Notes under the pieces: model-generated
Seen by the model: the letters and a program-made list of their open reading frames with translations, nothing else
Databases searched by the model: none
Told to the model about the DNA's origin: nothing
Program-made: the position numbers and the translations under genes
Source of the DNA: Dictyobacter formicarum
Lineage (GTDB): Bacteria; Chloroflexota; Ktedonobacteria; Ktedonobacterales; Ktedonobacteraceae
Direction: 5' to 3'
Length of the DNA: 64,000 nt
Assembly: GCF_016587435.1 (NCBI RefSeq)
Contig: NZ_BNJJ01000021.1
Coordinates: 1 to 64,000, forward strand
In this document: positions 15,808 to 25,180 of the stretch, one piece after another
How positions within the stretch are numbered: the stretch's first letter is position 1
Layout of the letters: every line of letters starts with the position of its first letter

Positions 15808-15968
15808 CGCAAATCCATTCTACCCAAAGCACAGGCATTCAACCTGACCTGTACATGCAAGCAGCTAAAAGTATGACATATCCACCTGCTATCAGCAAGC
15901 TACTATTTAGTACCTGGCGAGCAGCCTGCCTGCATCAAAGGGAAACAGTCAATTATAAGCAAGGCCAC

Positions 15969-15997
15969 CTGAATGGCCAGCTAACTCGGCCATTCAG
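15969..15997. terminator. Hairpin downstream of the sigma-like gene
   Basis: A perfect 10-bp stem (15969-15978 with 15988-15997) and 9-nt loop lie about 40 bp past the stop of the minus-strand sigma-like gene. No clear T-run follows, so it may be a weak terminator or a 3' stabiliser. Confidence 0.45.
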
Positions 15998-16038
15998 ATG
16001 CATACATCCAGTTATATGCAAGAATATAAGAAAATTCA

Positions 16039-16908
16039 TTATGTATTCCCATGCAGGCTAAACTCAGCGACCTCAACATTCAGCTCGTTCATAGCAGGAA
16101 AAAAAGCGGCGCAATCTGGCTCATGAACAAGGCAGGCAGATAATTTATGCATAGCATCATGCAAGCGATTACGCACGGTACGATCAGAAATCCCCAACGC
16201 CTGAGCAGTATCTTTTTCAGTTTTATCCGCCCAATAGATCAAGAGAACCACGGTCCGCAACCGCTCAGGCAAACGTTTGACCACATCGATTACCACGCTG
16301 GAATCGATCGAGCGCAGCATCAGGTATGCCTGCTCATCTTCAATTTCGAACGGATTATGCATATAATCAGTACACGGAGCCACATGATCCAGACTCAATA
16401 TCAGGCGGCGTGGAATACGACGGCCTTTCTCGATCTGGGCAGTACTGAGCCGTCCTTCACGCAGCATAAAAGAGCGATAGACATGCATGCGTTCATAGCG
16501 GACACAATGGACAAAATTTTCCTCCCAAAAGGGGCGCTGGGGATCAAAGATAGCCTTTAAAATCGCCTCATTTAAATCTGAGCATAGATCCAGGCTCATA
16601 TTACGCTGTTCATCCCATCCCAATCCATAGCACTTCTGAGCCACACTATTGGCCCAGAGCTCATTTTTAGCCAGCGTGCGGACCATAATTACTTCTGAAA
16701 TACGCTGGCTACCAGCTTCATCTTTCTGGCGACGAGCAAAACGTAAGGACTTAACAAGCACTTCGCGCGGCAACTCTGATCGTTCCACAACACGCCAAAA
16801 CTCTGATGACCCATACGCAGGTAAAGTATTAAATGTTTTGATAATGTGCAGATGCCGCTGCTCAATATCAATACTATATTTTTTACGGGATGCCCCCACA
16901 ACTTCCAC
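16039..16908 (-). CDS. Sigma-70 family (ECF-like) transcription factor
   Basis: A 289-aa protein whose C-terminal third is a sigma region 4: VVKRLPERLRTVVLLIYWAD followed by the helix-turn-helix TEKDTAQALGISDRTVRNRLHDAM. The middle (about residues 95-165) has the helical make-up of region 2, including FWEENFVHCVRYERMHVYR, but is diverged from classical ECF factors. An extra N-terminal domain of about 90 residues and a C-terminal tail of about 45 suggest a regulated or atypical sigma factor. No anti-sigma gene is adjacent. The GTG start at 16908 has AGGGAATAG upstream. A dense hairpin-rich region precedes it. Confidence 0.8.
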   Translation of the reverse strand: MEVVGASRKKYSIDIEQRHLHIIKTFNTLPAYGSSEFWRVVERSELPREVLVKSLRFARRQKDEAGSQRISEVIMVRTLAKNELWANSVAQKCYGLGWDEQRNMSLDLCSDLNEAILKAIFDPQRPFWEENFVHCVRYERMHVYRSFMLREGRLSTAQIEKGRRIPRRLILSLDHVAPCTDYMHNPFEIEDEQAYLMLRSIDSSVVIDVVKRLPERLRTVVLLIYWADKTEKDTAQALGISDRTVRNRLHDAMHKLSACLVHEPDCAAFFPAMNELNVEVAEFSLHGNT

Positions 16909-17091
16909 CTATTCCCTAAAACTATTTAAACGTAAAGAACAAAAAAGAAACTTCTTATGCATCCTTTCTAATAAAAATCTCGTGTGCGCTACTATACAAC
17001 ATGGCCTAAAAAACGTCAATATCTTCTAACACCTTTACTCCCTCTCATATACATTACCCAAAACGCGAAGAAAACCGGAAAGGTTGAATGG

Positions 17092-17119
17092 TCGGCTTCC
17101 CTGTGTACAGGGAAGCCGA
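17092..17119. repeat. 13-bp perfect hairpin
   Basis: A perfect 13-bp stem (17092-17104 with 17107-17119) with a 2-nt loop, the first of five closely spaced hairpins in the 16909-17584 intergenic region. Confidence 0.75.
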
Positions 17120-17134
17120 TCGTCTTTGTGCGGA

Positions 17135-17164
17135 CGGGCGCATGCGCGCCCGAGCTCTTTTTTT
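17135..17164 (+). terminator. Intrinsic terminator (GC-rich stem plus T run)
   Basis: The stem CGGGCGC / GCGCCCG (17135-17141 with 17146-17152) is followed by GAGCTC and seven T (17158-17164). It looks like a classical rho-independent terminator on the plus strand. No plus-strand coding gene precedes it, so it may end an unannotated transcript that includes the 17092 hairpin. Confidence 0.65.
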
Positions 17165-17167
17165 GTG

Positions 17168-17228
17168 GTGTGTTGCAGAAAATGTGTTGCACACATTTTC
17201 TGCAACACACTAAGAATATGATTTGAGC
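17168..17228. repeat. Long hairpin family member 3 with TTTGAGC
   Basis: A perfect 20-bp stem (17168-17187 with 17191-17210), 3-nt loop, and ATTTGAGC at 17221-17228. The stem carries TGCAGAAAATGTG, the same 13-mer as member 1 at 9.5 kb, while the outer stem differs and is compensated on both arms. Confidence 0.85.
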
Positions 17229-17317
17229 TCTAACCGTGTTTAAACTCTTGGAAAGTGAAGGTGGCTATGGAGGGAATCAGATCGCCCTTGTGCAGGCGGG
17301 AGCATGGAGTCAGGTTG

Positions 17318-17387
17318 TTTTTATGCAGTGGTGCACACAGGACGTCTGGCGTCCTGTGTGCACCACTGCATAAAAAATGTTTTGAGC
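17318..17387. repeat. Long hairpin family member 4 with TTTTGAGC
   Basis: A perfect 27-bp stem (17318-17344 with 17350-17376) and 5-nt loop are followed by TTTTGAGC at 17380-17387. Beyond it comes GCGAAAACGCATGC and later ATCAGACACAC, matching the tract after member 2. The stem begins with T5 and ends with A5, the reverse of what a terminator needs. Confidence 0.85.
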
Positions 17388-17446
17388 ATCGGAGGTGCGA
17401 AAACGCATGCGCAGATATCACAGCGAACCTAAGTATCAGACACACT

Positions 17447-17504
17447 TTTAGGCATTGTTGCAGCAAGTGCGTCATGACGCACTTGCTGCAACAATGCCTA
17501 AAAA
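17447..17504. repeat. 58-bp perfect palindrome (hairpin family member 5)
   Basis: Two 29-bp arms (17447-17475 and 17476-17504) meet with no loop at all. Extra A residues follow the right arm. It lies about 80 bp downstream of the glgA stop. It lacks the TTTGAGC tail but shares the TGCAGCAAGTGCG type of stem core with the others. A perfect palindrome of this length is normally unstable in bacteria, so it is likely under selection or recent. Confidence 0.85.
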
Positions 17505-17584
17505 AAGAGTGGGGACGTCAGCGCCCCCAGGCTAGCCACCATATCCTGATGGCCATAGAAATAAAACAATGCTCTCAAAGAGAG

Positions 17585-19054
17585 CTACTTGCCGGTTTTA
17601 TGGAAGGCCAGGGCGTTCCGATATACTTCCACATAGCGCAGAGCTGAGGCGTGCCAGGAATGGTCGGCCGCCATGCCACGCAATTGCAGTGTGCGCCAGA
17701 TATCCTTAAATGGATACAGGGCCAGGGCGCGTACGATGGCCGCAAAAAACTCCCAGGCATCATAGTTATGGAAGACAAAGCCATTGCCCTCACTACTATG
17801 CGGATTATACTCCTGCACCGTGTCGGCCAGACCACCAACGTGGCGCACGATCGGCACGCACCCATAGCGCATAGCATACATCTGATTGGTGCCGCACGGC
17901 TCAAAACGAGAAGGCATCAATAGCATATCGCTACCAGCATAAATTCGCTGTGCCAGCTCGGTATTAAAGGTCAAGAAAATCGCGACCTGATCGGGATAGC
18001 GAGCGGCCAGCTTCTGGAACATCTCATGATAATGCTGATCGCCGACGCCCAGTAGCACAAATTGCACACCCTGAGCCAGCAAAGGATGAATAATCTGCGC
18101 CAGCAAGTCAAAGCCCTTTTGATCGGCCAGGCGCGAAATCATCGCCAGCAGCGGCACATCCGGCTTGACCGGGAGGTGCGCCTGCTCCTGTAATGCCGCT
18201 TTATTCTCTGCACGCTTCTCCAGCGCATCAGCGTCATACTGCGTATGGATATAGTTATTAGTGGTAGGATTATTCTCTTGATAATCCACCCCATTCAAAA
18301 TACCAAACAGCCGATCGCGCCGCGAACGCAGCATATGATCCAGTTTCTCGCCAAAGGTCGGCGTCAAGATCTCCTGCGCATAGCGCTCACTCACCGTCGT
18401 CACCGCATCAGCAAACAGGATTCCCCGCCCCATAATATCAACCACATTTGCCAGTTCCGCAATCTGAGGGTAAACAAAACCATTTGCAGCCACGCCCGCA
18501 ACCTCAAGAAGACGATAGCCAAAAATACCCTGATAAGCCAGATTATGGATTGTATAGACCGACGCAGTATTAGTAAAAAAGTCATCGGCTCGATAAATAG
18601 TATGGAGCCAGTTAGGCACAATGCCAGTATGCCAATCATTACAATGGACAATATCGGGCGACCAACCTAAAGACCGCATCGCCTCCAGAGCTGCCCGGCA
18701 AAATAAAATAAAACGCTCACCATCATCTGTATAGCCGTAAATATTTTCGCGATCAAAGTACCTGGGGGCATCAATCATATATACCGGAATATGATTGCCA
18801 ATTTCTGCCTGCCGTAAACTGGCGGAGATCTGAAAATTTCCCATTGGCACAGAAATCGAATCAAGGATTGTCGTCAACTGAAAATGCTGCTCATCAACCT
18901 GGCGGTAACGTGGCATAACCAGGCGCACATCATGCCCCAGGGACTGTAAAGCCTTAGGTAATGCGCCAACAATTTCAGCCATACCACCTACTTTGACAAA
19001 CGGCTCAATTTCAGCAGCAAGAATCAGAACCTTGAGAGGTTGTTCAGACTGCAT
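17585..19054 (-). CDS. glgA: Glycogen synthase (ADP-glucose starch synthase)
   Basis: A GT5 family glycogen synthase, 489 aa, which transfers glucose from ADP-glucose to growing alpha-1,4-glucan. The ADP-glucose-binding KVGGMAEIVGALPKAL appears near residue 21. The catalytic C-terminal domain motifs FEPCGTNQMYAMRYGCVPIV and RHVGGLADTV appear near residues 385-410. Length and order are normal. GGAGGGAA precedes the ATG at 19054. No other glycogen genes are adjacent, so the pathway is dispersed. Confidence 0.95.
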   Translation of the reverse strand: MQSEQPLKVLILAAEIEPFVKVGGMAEIVGALPKALQSLGHDVRLVMPRYRQVDEQHFQLTTILDSISVPMGNFQISASLRQAEIGNHIPVYMIDAPRYFDRENIYGYTDDGERFILFCRAALEAMRSLGWSPDIVHCNDWHTGIVPNWLHTIYRADDFFTNTASVYTIHNLAYQGIFGYRLLEVAGVAANGFVYPQIAELANVVDIMGRGILFADAVTTVSERYAQEILTPTFGEKLDHMLRSRRDRLFGILNGVDYQENNPTTNNYIHTQYDADALEKRAENKAALQEQAHLPVKPDVPLLAMISRLADQKGFDLLAQIIHPLLAQGVQFVLLGVGDQHYHEMFQKLAARYPDQVAIFLTFNTELAQRIYAGSDMLLMPSRFEPCGTNQMYAMRYGCVPIVRHVGGLADTVQEYNPHSSEGNGFVFHNYDAWEFFAAIVRALALYPFKDIWRTLQLRGMAADHSWHASALRYVEVYRNALAFHKTGK

Positions 19055-19328
19055 ACAAGTTCCCTCCCACTCACGAAATGTACCCCATTATAGCATGTTG
19101 GTATGGCAGGGCGTAAGGTAACCGGGTCCGTGCGAGCTCAAAATCCGCCGCGATTCGTCTGTCGAGGTCGGCCAAAATCTGTTGTAATCGGTACAGATTG
19201 CTGCCAATTGACTGCCAGAATTTTTATGCTTTGAGAGGCTGGAAAAGCTGATTTGCCAAGCAATATGCCACCACAACAGGCATCATTAATGCTATGCAAA
19301 GCAGCTTTGATAGTTCAGCAACTTCATA

Positions 19329-22300
19329 TCAGTCATCTTCGATGCCGTTCTCTAAGGAAAGGATTTCAGTCAAGGCATCATCCGCAACTGCGCAAGCACG
19401 TCCCATAGCTGGATCCAGGCGAATTTCCATCAGCCGCCGAATGGCTCGGTCTGGAATATTACGACGTATTTCACCCAGAGCCTTAATGGAGGCCAGGCGC
19501 ACCTGCCAGTGCGTATGATCAAGCAAATCACTTAAGTAATCAAGTACAGTAGGGACCGCTAACTTCAGTTCGCCCAATATTTTCGCAGCCTGGGTATACA
19601 TAGGAGTGCACAACACTTCCCCAATACATATACCGGTCTGCATTGTTTCCCTAACCTGAGGTAGCAATTCCTCCAATGTATCAGGATATACTCTTTTTAA
19701 TATATATATCGTATTAATCCTCACTAATGTTGAATCATCTTGCATTGCTTCCATAAATGTGCTTCTTGGAGCAATGTCTCCCTTTCTACCCAAAGTTTCA
19801 ATTGCAGAGCTTCTTATCGCTTCCGAATCATCTTGCAATACCTCTTTCCATATCTCCAAAGGTATCCGATCACCTTGTTCTTCTAAAGCTCGAACAAGAG
19901 CCATTTTCACAGTTTCTGAATGATCATACAACGCATGCATCCAATCCTCCAAAGGCACCCAATCTTGCCACTTACCCAAAACGTCTATCACTGCGGCTCT
20001 CACATACTGTGAGGAATCACCCGTCAATATTTCTCGCCACATATCCAAAGATATCCACCCTTCCTGCTCCCCTCCCCAAAACACCGCGGCTCTTCTTACG
20101 TTTTCTGAAAAATCACGCATCAAATGCATCCAATCTTCCAGTGATATCCGCTTTCCTTGCTTTTCTAAAGCTTGTATAACTGCAGTTCTCACTTTTTCTG
20201 AAGGATCATTCATCAATATTTCTCGCCATTCCTCCAGCGATATCTGCTCTCCCTGCTTTTCTAAAGCTTGTACAACTGCAGTTCTCACAGATGCTGAACG
20301 ATCGTTCAATAACTTTCGCCATTCTTCCAGCGGCATTTGCTCTTTTCGCTCTTCTAAAACCTTTACCACAGCGCTTCTCACATCCTCTGAAGGATCATTC
20401 ATCAACTTTCGCCAATTATCTAGCGGCACCTGCTCTCCATGCTTACTTAAAATCTCTACAGCTGTAGCACGTACATATTCTTCTTCATCTACAAGCATCT
20501 CTTCTACTACTTTTATTGGTACTTTAACCCCTAGATTCTCTAGTGCTATTTTTGCTGTATAACACGTTTCGTCATACACTTTATGCAACATATCTATTAG
20601 AGTGCCTATAGATACATATTCTTCTTGTTCTCCTAAAATTTCCATTACAGCACTTCTCACTTCACGTGATTCATCATGTAGCAGTTCCTGGCACAAATTC
20701 ATGGGTATCTGTTCCCATTGTCCCCTTAACGCTTTCACTGAAGCACACCGCACCATCCACGATTCATCGTGTAACAACTCTTGCCATATCTTCATTGGCA
20801 CGCGCTTTCCTCGTTCCCCTAAAGCTTCTACCACGACACTCCTCACATTTGAGTCATCCTCGCGCAACAGCTTTTTCCACATTTCCATCGGCACATCCCT
20901 TCCCCGTTCCCATAAGGCATCCAGAGCGGCTCTCCTTACTTCCCAAATATCATCATGTGCCAACCCCCACCATACATCCAAAGACACACTTTCATTATGC
21001 TCTCTCCAAGCATCCACTACCGCTTTTCTCACTAAAGGATTTTTATCATTAATGAATAAAGAAATATTTTCGTCAGCCAATATATGCAGAGCCACTTTTT
21101 TTGTCTCTAAATCTACACTTTGAAGACCTGTCAAATCTAGATCGCCAATAGTATAAAAGTTAGCAAAAAAAGCTAAAGCTAATTTCCTCACTCTGATTGA
21201 TTGATCACAAATTAATACTTGCCACTCTGCCAATGGCAGCCAATCTCTATGCTCTTTTAAGACATTAATTACTTTCCACCTCATATCAGCATCTTCTTCA
21301 TCCAGTAACTTTATCCATATCTCCGCTGATATTTGTTCTTCTATTTCCCCTAAGATTTCGATCGCCGCCTCATCCAAATATTCTTCGTTATATTGCAATG
21401 AATCCTTCAATATCCTTAATGGCACTTCTCTTCCTTGCCGTAACAATTGTAACACGGCTAGAAATTTAACCATCACATCATTATGATTTATCAATTCCAG
21501 CCATAGTTCCAAAGGTACCAGATCACTTTTTCCCTTTAATACATCCGCCACCACATCTCGCGCATCCCATGAGTCATCATATATTAAAGATCTCCATACC
21601 TCTAATGGCACACGATGTCCTTGCTCTTCAAGAGCAATCACTACGTTATATCGAACTTCCCACGATTTATCATTTAATAAGTTTTTCCATATATCGGCTG
21701 GGATAGTACTTATCCGCTTACCCACTGCTTTTACGGCGGCAATTCTCACGTCTTCATCAAAGTCATACAATAAATCCATCCAGACATTCAATGGCAAAAT
21801 TTTTTCTTGCTTATCCAGAACCTCAACTATTGCACTGCGTACACTCCAATCTTCTCCATCTAATAAACTCGTCAATAATTCTGGTGATATCAATTCTCTC
21901 TGTCTACTCAGAGCTTCTATTATTACACTGTACACGTCTATTGCACTGTACATGTCTTTTACACTGTACACGTCTGTTACACTGCTCACGTGCCGGTCTG
22001 CATAGTGCAATAACTTTATCCAGAGATCTAATGGCACCAATTCACCTTGTTCTTCCAGAGCTTTTACCACTACGAGTCGCACATTATTTGAAGTGTCAGA
22101 CATTAACTCCATCCAAACATCTAATGGCACCTGTTCTCGCCGTTCCCTTAAAGCTTCTACCGCTGTACTTCGCACTATCCAAGGAGTGTCGTGTGCTAAT
22201 GCTAAATCTTGCCATATTTTTACTGGCACGCGTTCTCCATATTTTCGCAGTTCCCCTGCTGCTGTATGTCTAATACCAGGATCAGGATTATATATCAAAT

Positions 22301-25178
22301 CCATCCAGACCTCTAATGGTATTTGCTCCTCCCAAGCGCTCAATATTCTAACTACTTCACTTTGCACTCCCAGAGATCTATCACGCACCATTTTTATCCA
22401 AACATCCAAGGACACCCGCTCCTTTTGCCCTCCTAACGCTTTTACGGCTTCGCGCCGCACACTAGCCGAAGATGCGTTCACCAACTTCATCCAGACATCC
22501 AATGGCACCCGCTCCCTCTGCTCTTCTAGCGCTTTTATAGATATACTATGCACAACAAATGAAGGGTCGTACACCAACTCCATCAATAATTCGTAAGAAC
22601 CATATCGTCCAAAGGCTTCTAGAGCTATCTGAGCATACTTAACAACATCTCCATTTCGAGATTGTAGATATTCACGTATCTGCTCTACAACATCGCGTGT
22701 CCACCCATGGTATAATGCACCAATCTCACTACTCAGAATCATTAACTTCTTTAACCTGATACGTAACCGATTGTTTTTCACATTAGACAGTTCTTTTAAC
22801 CATAACAACACGACATTGTGCTCCAACTTAATAAGCATATTTTCTGGTTGCTCAATTATGCTACTCAATTCAGCAAGGGTGCGGATAGCGAGCACAAGAC
22901 CTAAGTCCCCAATGTCTCCCTCTTTACTTTCTCTTTGTTGCAGTAATGAAAGCAGCCACTTTTCTAGCATGGCCTGGCTACGTACCCTCCTGGATTGATA
23001 GAGGCACTCCCCCAACATGCACAGTATTTCTGTCCAGCGACTATACATGCGCTTACTCCAAGCAAGGTCCCATCCTTCCTGTTGTTCTTGAGCGTCATCG
23101 CTGATCATCATATTAGACAATTCTACCGCGACAAGATATTCTTGAAAGGTCTGGTGGCGAAAACTATAGGTTTCATGGGCCACAACGTCTAATAGTCCGG
23201 AAGCAATAAGATCACGGGTAATCTCATATGTTTCATGCCAGGAGTGCCGCTGTACTTTGTCTAAAAAGGTCAGAATATCATCCTTGGTAAAGGTGCGGCC
23301 TTTGCGCTGCAGGTAGAGCCAGTAGGCCAAGGCTGAGAAGGTATGCAGGAGCTGTTTGCCATGTATCTCATCTTTGGCCCGAAACGTAACAATGGCATTG
23401 ACCACCTCTTTATAGAGGAGGACTCTACTGGCCAGCAAATCACCTGTTCTCGCATAAATAAGAGCTGCTAGGCTCAGTAACAAAGGATTCTGTCCCCAAT
23501 CCGATGCGTGTCTATGTGATCTTAACGTAGTCAAAAACGCTGAAGCTGAAATCGCAGATGAGAATAAGTCTATGTTATTTTGAAATACGGCAAATATTTT
23601 TTCGGCTAGCACATTTTGTAGTTCCCGGCTCATCGGAAGCAATTCCCACTCGGCAAAGCTACCAGCTTTAAATTGCCCTCCCTTATACTCAGTAAAGCGA
23701 GAACCGACAATCCAGGTGTTGCCAGGAATCCGAGCCCAATCATTAATAAGCTCGATGATTTTCGGGCGCAGATCGGGACTCACTTCATCCAGGCTGTCAA
23801 GTGCAATAAAGGCCTTTCCACCTGTGATAGCCTGCCATAGCATATCCGCATATTCGCGCTCAATGGCCCCGTTCTCAAGCATGTCTTTGAGATATTGGGG
23901 CAACGTTTTCTCGGTACGCGCAAGATCTGCCAGAGAGAGAAAGACAGGCAAAGGTTCTGTTTCATCGCTTAAAGCTTTTTCAGCACTCTGCTTCACCAGG
24001 TATTTGAGAGTAGTTGTCTTGCCGGTGCCAGGACCGCCAAGAATAACGAGGCGGCTCTGTGGACTCCACTGGATCGCCTCTTCTCCATGCTTTGCAATAA
24101 TTGGACGGCCGCTATTCTCATCAGGGTGCTGAGAGGGACTCTCTACACTTGAAAAAGAGAATGAATGAATATTCTCTTCCTTTTGCTCTCCCAATAGACG
24201 ACGTCGCTGCCCATATCCAAGGTTTTCGATGATCAAAGGGTTGGACTTTAGCTCTAACGGCTGAAAAATGGCCTGGAGAGATAATGGACCAGCAACGCCT
24301 TCTATGGGCAAGGTGACCTGGCTATACTTCTGCACCATATACTGCAGGTATTGCCTGCGAGCCGCGACAGCGAAATCTGGGCGCGAAGACTGCTTCAGAG
24401 GCGGATCGGTCAACCAGATTTCACCATAGCCGCTCTTCTCCTCGATGATGCGCGGTAGTGGCAGAGGAGGATGAACTTTATAGAGGGTATTCACTTCTTC
24501 CTGCACCTTAGGGAGCCAATTGTAGAGCTGATGAAAAGAGAGAGCATGGGTAGCAGATGCCTCTATTAGCTCGTGAAAACGTGTGGAACAGGCGGCGCGA
24601 ATGGCCCAGGACAGAAAACCGGAGCCACCATCTAATGCCTCCAGTTCGCGTGCCTTTTCATTCTGAGAGCAAGCAGAAAGAATGACATCAGCGCTCCCTT
24701 TCATTTTCTCAAGCACTGCACCTGGTACATCCTCCACATCTCGAGTTCCATAGACACCGCCGCTATGAGCGCCAGCAGCATGGCAACAGTCCAAGATCAA
24801 GACTTTGTAGCGGGAACGGCACTCTTGGAAGTAGGCCTTAATGTCATTGACTTTGATTGAAGTGGCCATAAAACGCTTGATATTCGTATCATTACACACG
24901 AGATAGAGTTGCTGCTTATAGAAAATACCGTGACCAGCAAAATGAAAGATGACCACATCATCTTCATTACACTGCTGAATGAACTCAAGAAAATCAGCAG
25001 CAATCGTAGCATACGAGTCAGCCACAATATCCTTAACGGCGGTAAATTTGCAGAGACCCTGAGGATCTCTCCACACCTCAGCTAACAGTTGGGCATCTCG
25101 CTCGGCGTACTTCAGCGTCTTTCCCTGTATTGTTGGTCCATTTGCCCCCACCAGATAGGCATATCTCTTCTGCTCCAT
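19329..25178 (-). CDS. Caspase-NACHT-HEAT repeat protein (bacterial NLR-like)
   Basis: A 1949-aa STAND protein. Residues 1-240 form a C14 caspase-like peptidase: H83 in HFAGHG and C132 in LILDCCHAAGA form the dyad. A NACHT NTPase follows (Walker A GGPGTGKTTT near residue 380, Walker B AFIALDSLDEV). Residues about 860-1949 are some thirty HEAT-type repeats of 31-33 residues with the theme VPL(D/E)VWM.L..D.S..VR.AVV.ALEE.GE. By analogy with known bacterial NACHT/Avs proteins, the repeats would sense a ligand, the NTPase would oligomerise and the caspase would cleave proteins to abort infection. That is inference. The gene follows a small membrane-protein gene by 2 bp (translational coupling). 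It is less GC-rich than flanking housekeeping genes, a sign of transfer. Confidence 0.9.
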   Translation of the reverse strand: MEQKRYAYLVGANGPTIQGKTLKYAERDAQLLAEVWRDPQGLCKFTAVKDIVADSYATIAADFLEFIQQCNEDDVVIFHFAGHGIFYKQQLYLVCNDTNIKRFMATSIKVNDIKAYFQECRSRYKVLILDCCHAAGAHSGGVYGTRDVEDVPGAVLEKMKGSADVILSACSQNEKARELEALDGGSGFLSWAIRAACSTRFHELIEASATHALSFHQLYNWLPKVQEEVNTLYKVHPPLPLPRIIEEKSGYGEIWLTDPPLKQSSRPDFAVAARRQYLQYMVQKYSQVTLPIEGVAGPLSLQAIFQPLELKSNPLIIENLGYGQRRRLLGEQKEENIHSFSFSSVESPSQHPDENSGRPIIAKHGEEAIQWSPQSRLVILGGPGTGKTTTLKYLVKQSAEKALSDETEPLPVFLSLADLARTEKTLPQYLKDMLENGAIEREYADMLWQAITGGKAFIALDSLDEVSPDLRPKIIELINDWARIPGNTWIVGSRFTEYKGGQFKAGSFAEWELLPMSRELQNVLAEKIFAVFQNNIDLFSSAISASAFLTTLRSHRHASDWGQNPLLLSLAALIYARTGDLLASRVLLYKEVVNAIVTFRAKDEIHGKQLLHTFSALAYWLYLQRKGRTFTKDDILTFLDKVQRHSWHETYEITRDLIASGLLDVVAHETYSFRHQTFQEYLVAVELSNMMISDDAQEQQEGWDLAWSKRMYSRWTEILCMLGECLYQSRRVRSQAMLEKWLLSLLQQRESKEGDIGDLGLVLAIRTLAELSSIIEQPENMLIKLEHNVVLLWLKELSNVKNNRLRIRLKKLMILSSEIGALYHGWTRDVVEQIREYLQSRNGDVVKYAQIALEAFGRYGSYELLMELVYDPSFVVHSISIKALEEQRERVPLDVWMKLVNASSASVRREAVKALGGQKERVSLDVWIKMVRDRSLGVQSEVVRILSAWEEQIPLEVWMDLIYNPDPGIRHTAAGELRKYGERVPVKIWQDLALAHDTPWIVRSTAVEALRERREQVPLDVWMELMSDTSNNVRLVVVKALEEQGELVPLDLWIKLLHYADRHVSSVTDVYSVKDMYSAIDVYSVIIEALSRQRELISPELLTSLLDGEDWSVRSAIVEVLDKQEKILPLNVWMDLLYDFDEDVRIAAVKAVGKRISTIPADIWKNLLNDKSWEVRYNVVIALEEQGHRVPLEVWRSLIYDDSWDARDVVADVLKGKSDLVPLELWLELINHNDVMVKFLAVLQLLRQGREVPLRILKDSLQYNEEYLDEAAIEILGEIEEQISAEIWIKLLDEEDADMRWKVINVLKEHRDWLPLAEWQVLICDQSIRVRKLALAFFANFYTIGDLDLTGLQSVDLETKKVALHILADENISLFINDKNPLVRKAVVDAWREHNESVSLDVWWGLAHDDIWEVRRAALDALWERGRDVPMEMWKKLLREDDSNVRSVVVEALGERGKRVPMKIWQELLHDESWMVRCASVKALRGQWEQIPMNLCQELLHDESREVRSAVMEILGEQEEYVSIGTLIDMLHKVYDETCYTAKIALENLGVKVPIKVVEEMLVDEEEYVRATAVEILSKHGEQVPLDNWRKLMNDPSEDVRSAVVKVLEERKEQMPLEEWRKLLNDRSASVRTAVVQALEKQGEQISLEEWREILMNDPSEKVRTAVIQALEKQGKRISLEDWMHLMRDFSENVRRAAVFWGGEQEGWISLDMWREILTGDSSQYVRAAVIDVLGKWQDWVPLEDWMHALYDHSETVKMALVRALEEQGDRIPLEIWKEVLQDDSEAIRSSAIETLGRKGDIAPRSTFMEAMQDDSTLVRINTIYILKRVYPDTLEELLPQVRETMQTGICIGEVLCTPMYTQAAKILGELKLAVPTVLDYLSDLLDHTHWQVRLASIKALGEIRRNIPDRAIRRLMEIRLDPAMGRACAVADDALTEILSLENGIEDD
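21922..21993. repeat. Four 18-bp tandem repeats inside a HEAT unit
   Basis: Four units of 18 bp (21922, 21940, 21958, 21976), each close to ATTACACTGTACACGTCT, encode a six-residue repeat (VTDVYS, VKDMYS, AIDVYS and a diverged copy) inserted in the loop of one HEAT repeat. It is in frame, so copy-number slippage would change loop length without breaking the protein. Confidence 0.85.
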
Positions 25179-25180
25179 AG

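Noticed and set aside
17318..17504. Hairpins 4 and 5 read as intrinsic terminators
   Set aside because: Their T and A tracts lie on the wrong sides of the stem for either strand, and they share a downstream block with other hairpins of the family.
19329..25178. Interpreting the HEAT array as CRISPR-like repeats
   Set aside because: The repeats are in-frame protein units of about 96-99 bp with gradual divergence, not identical repeats with unique spacers. No CRISPR array was seen anywhere in the window.
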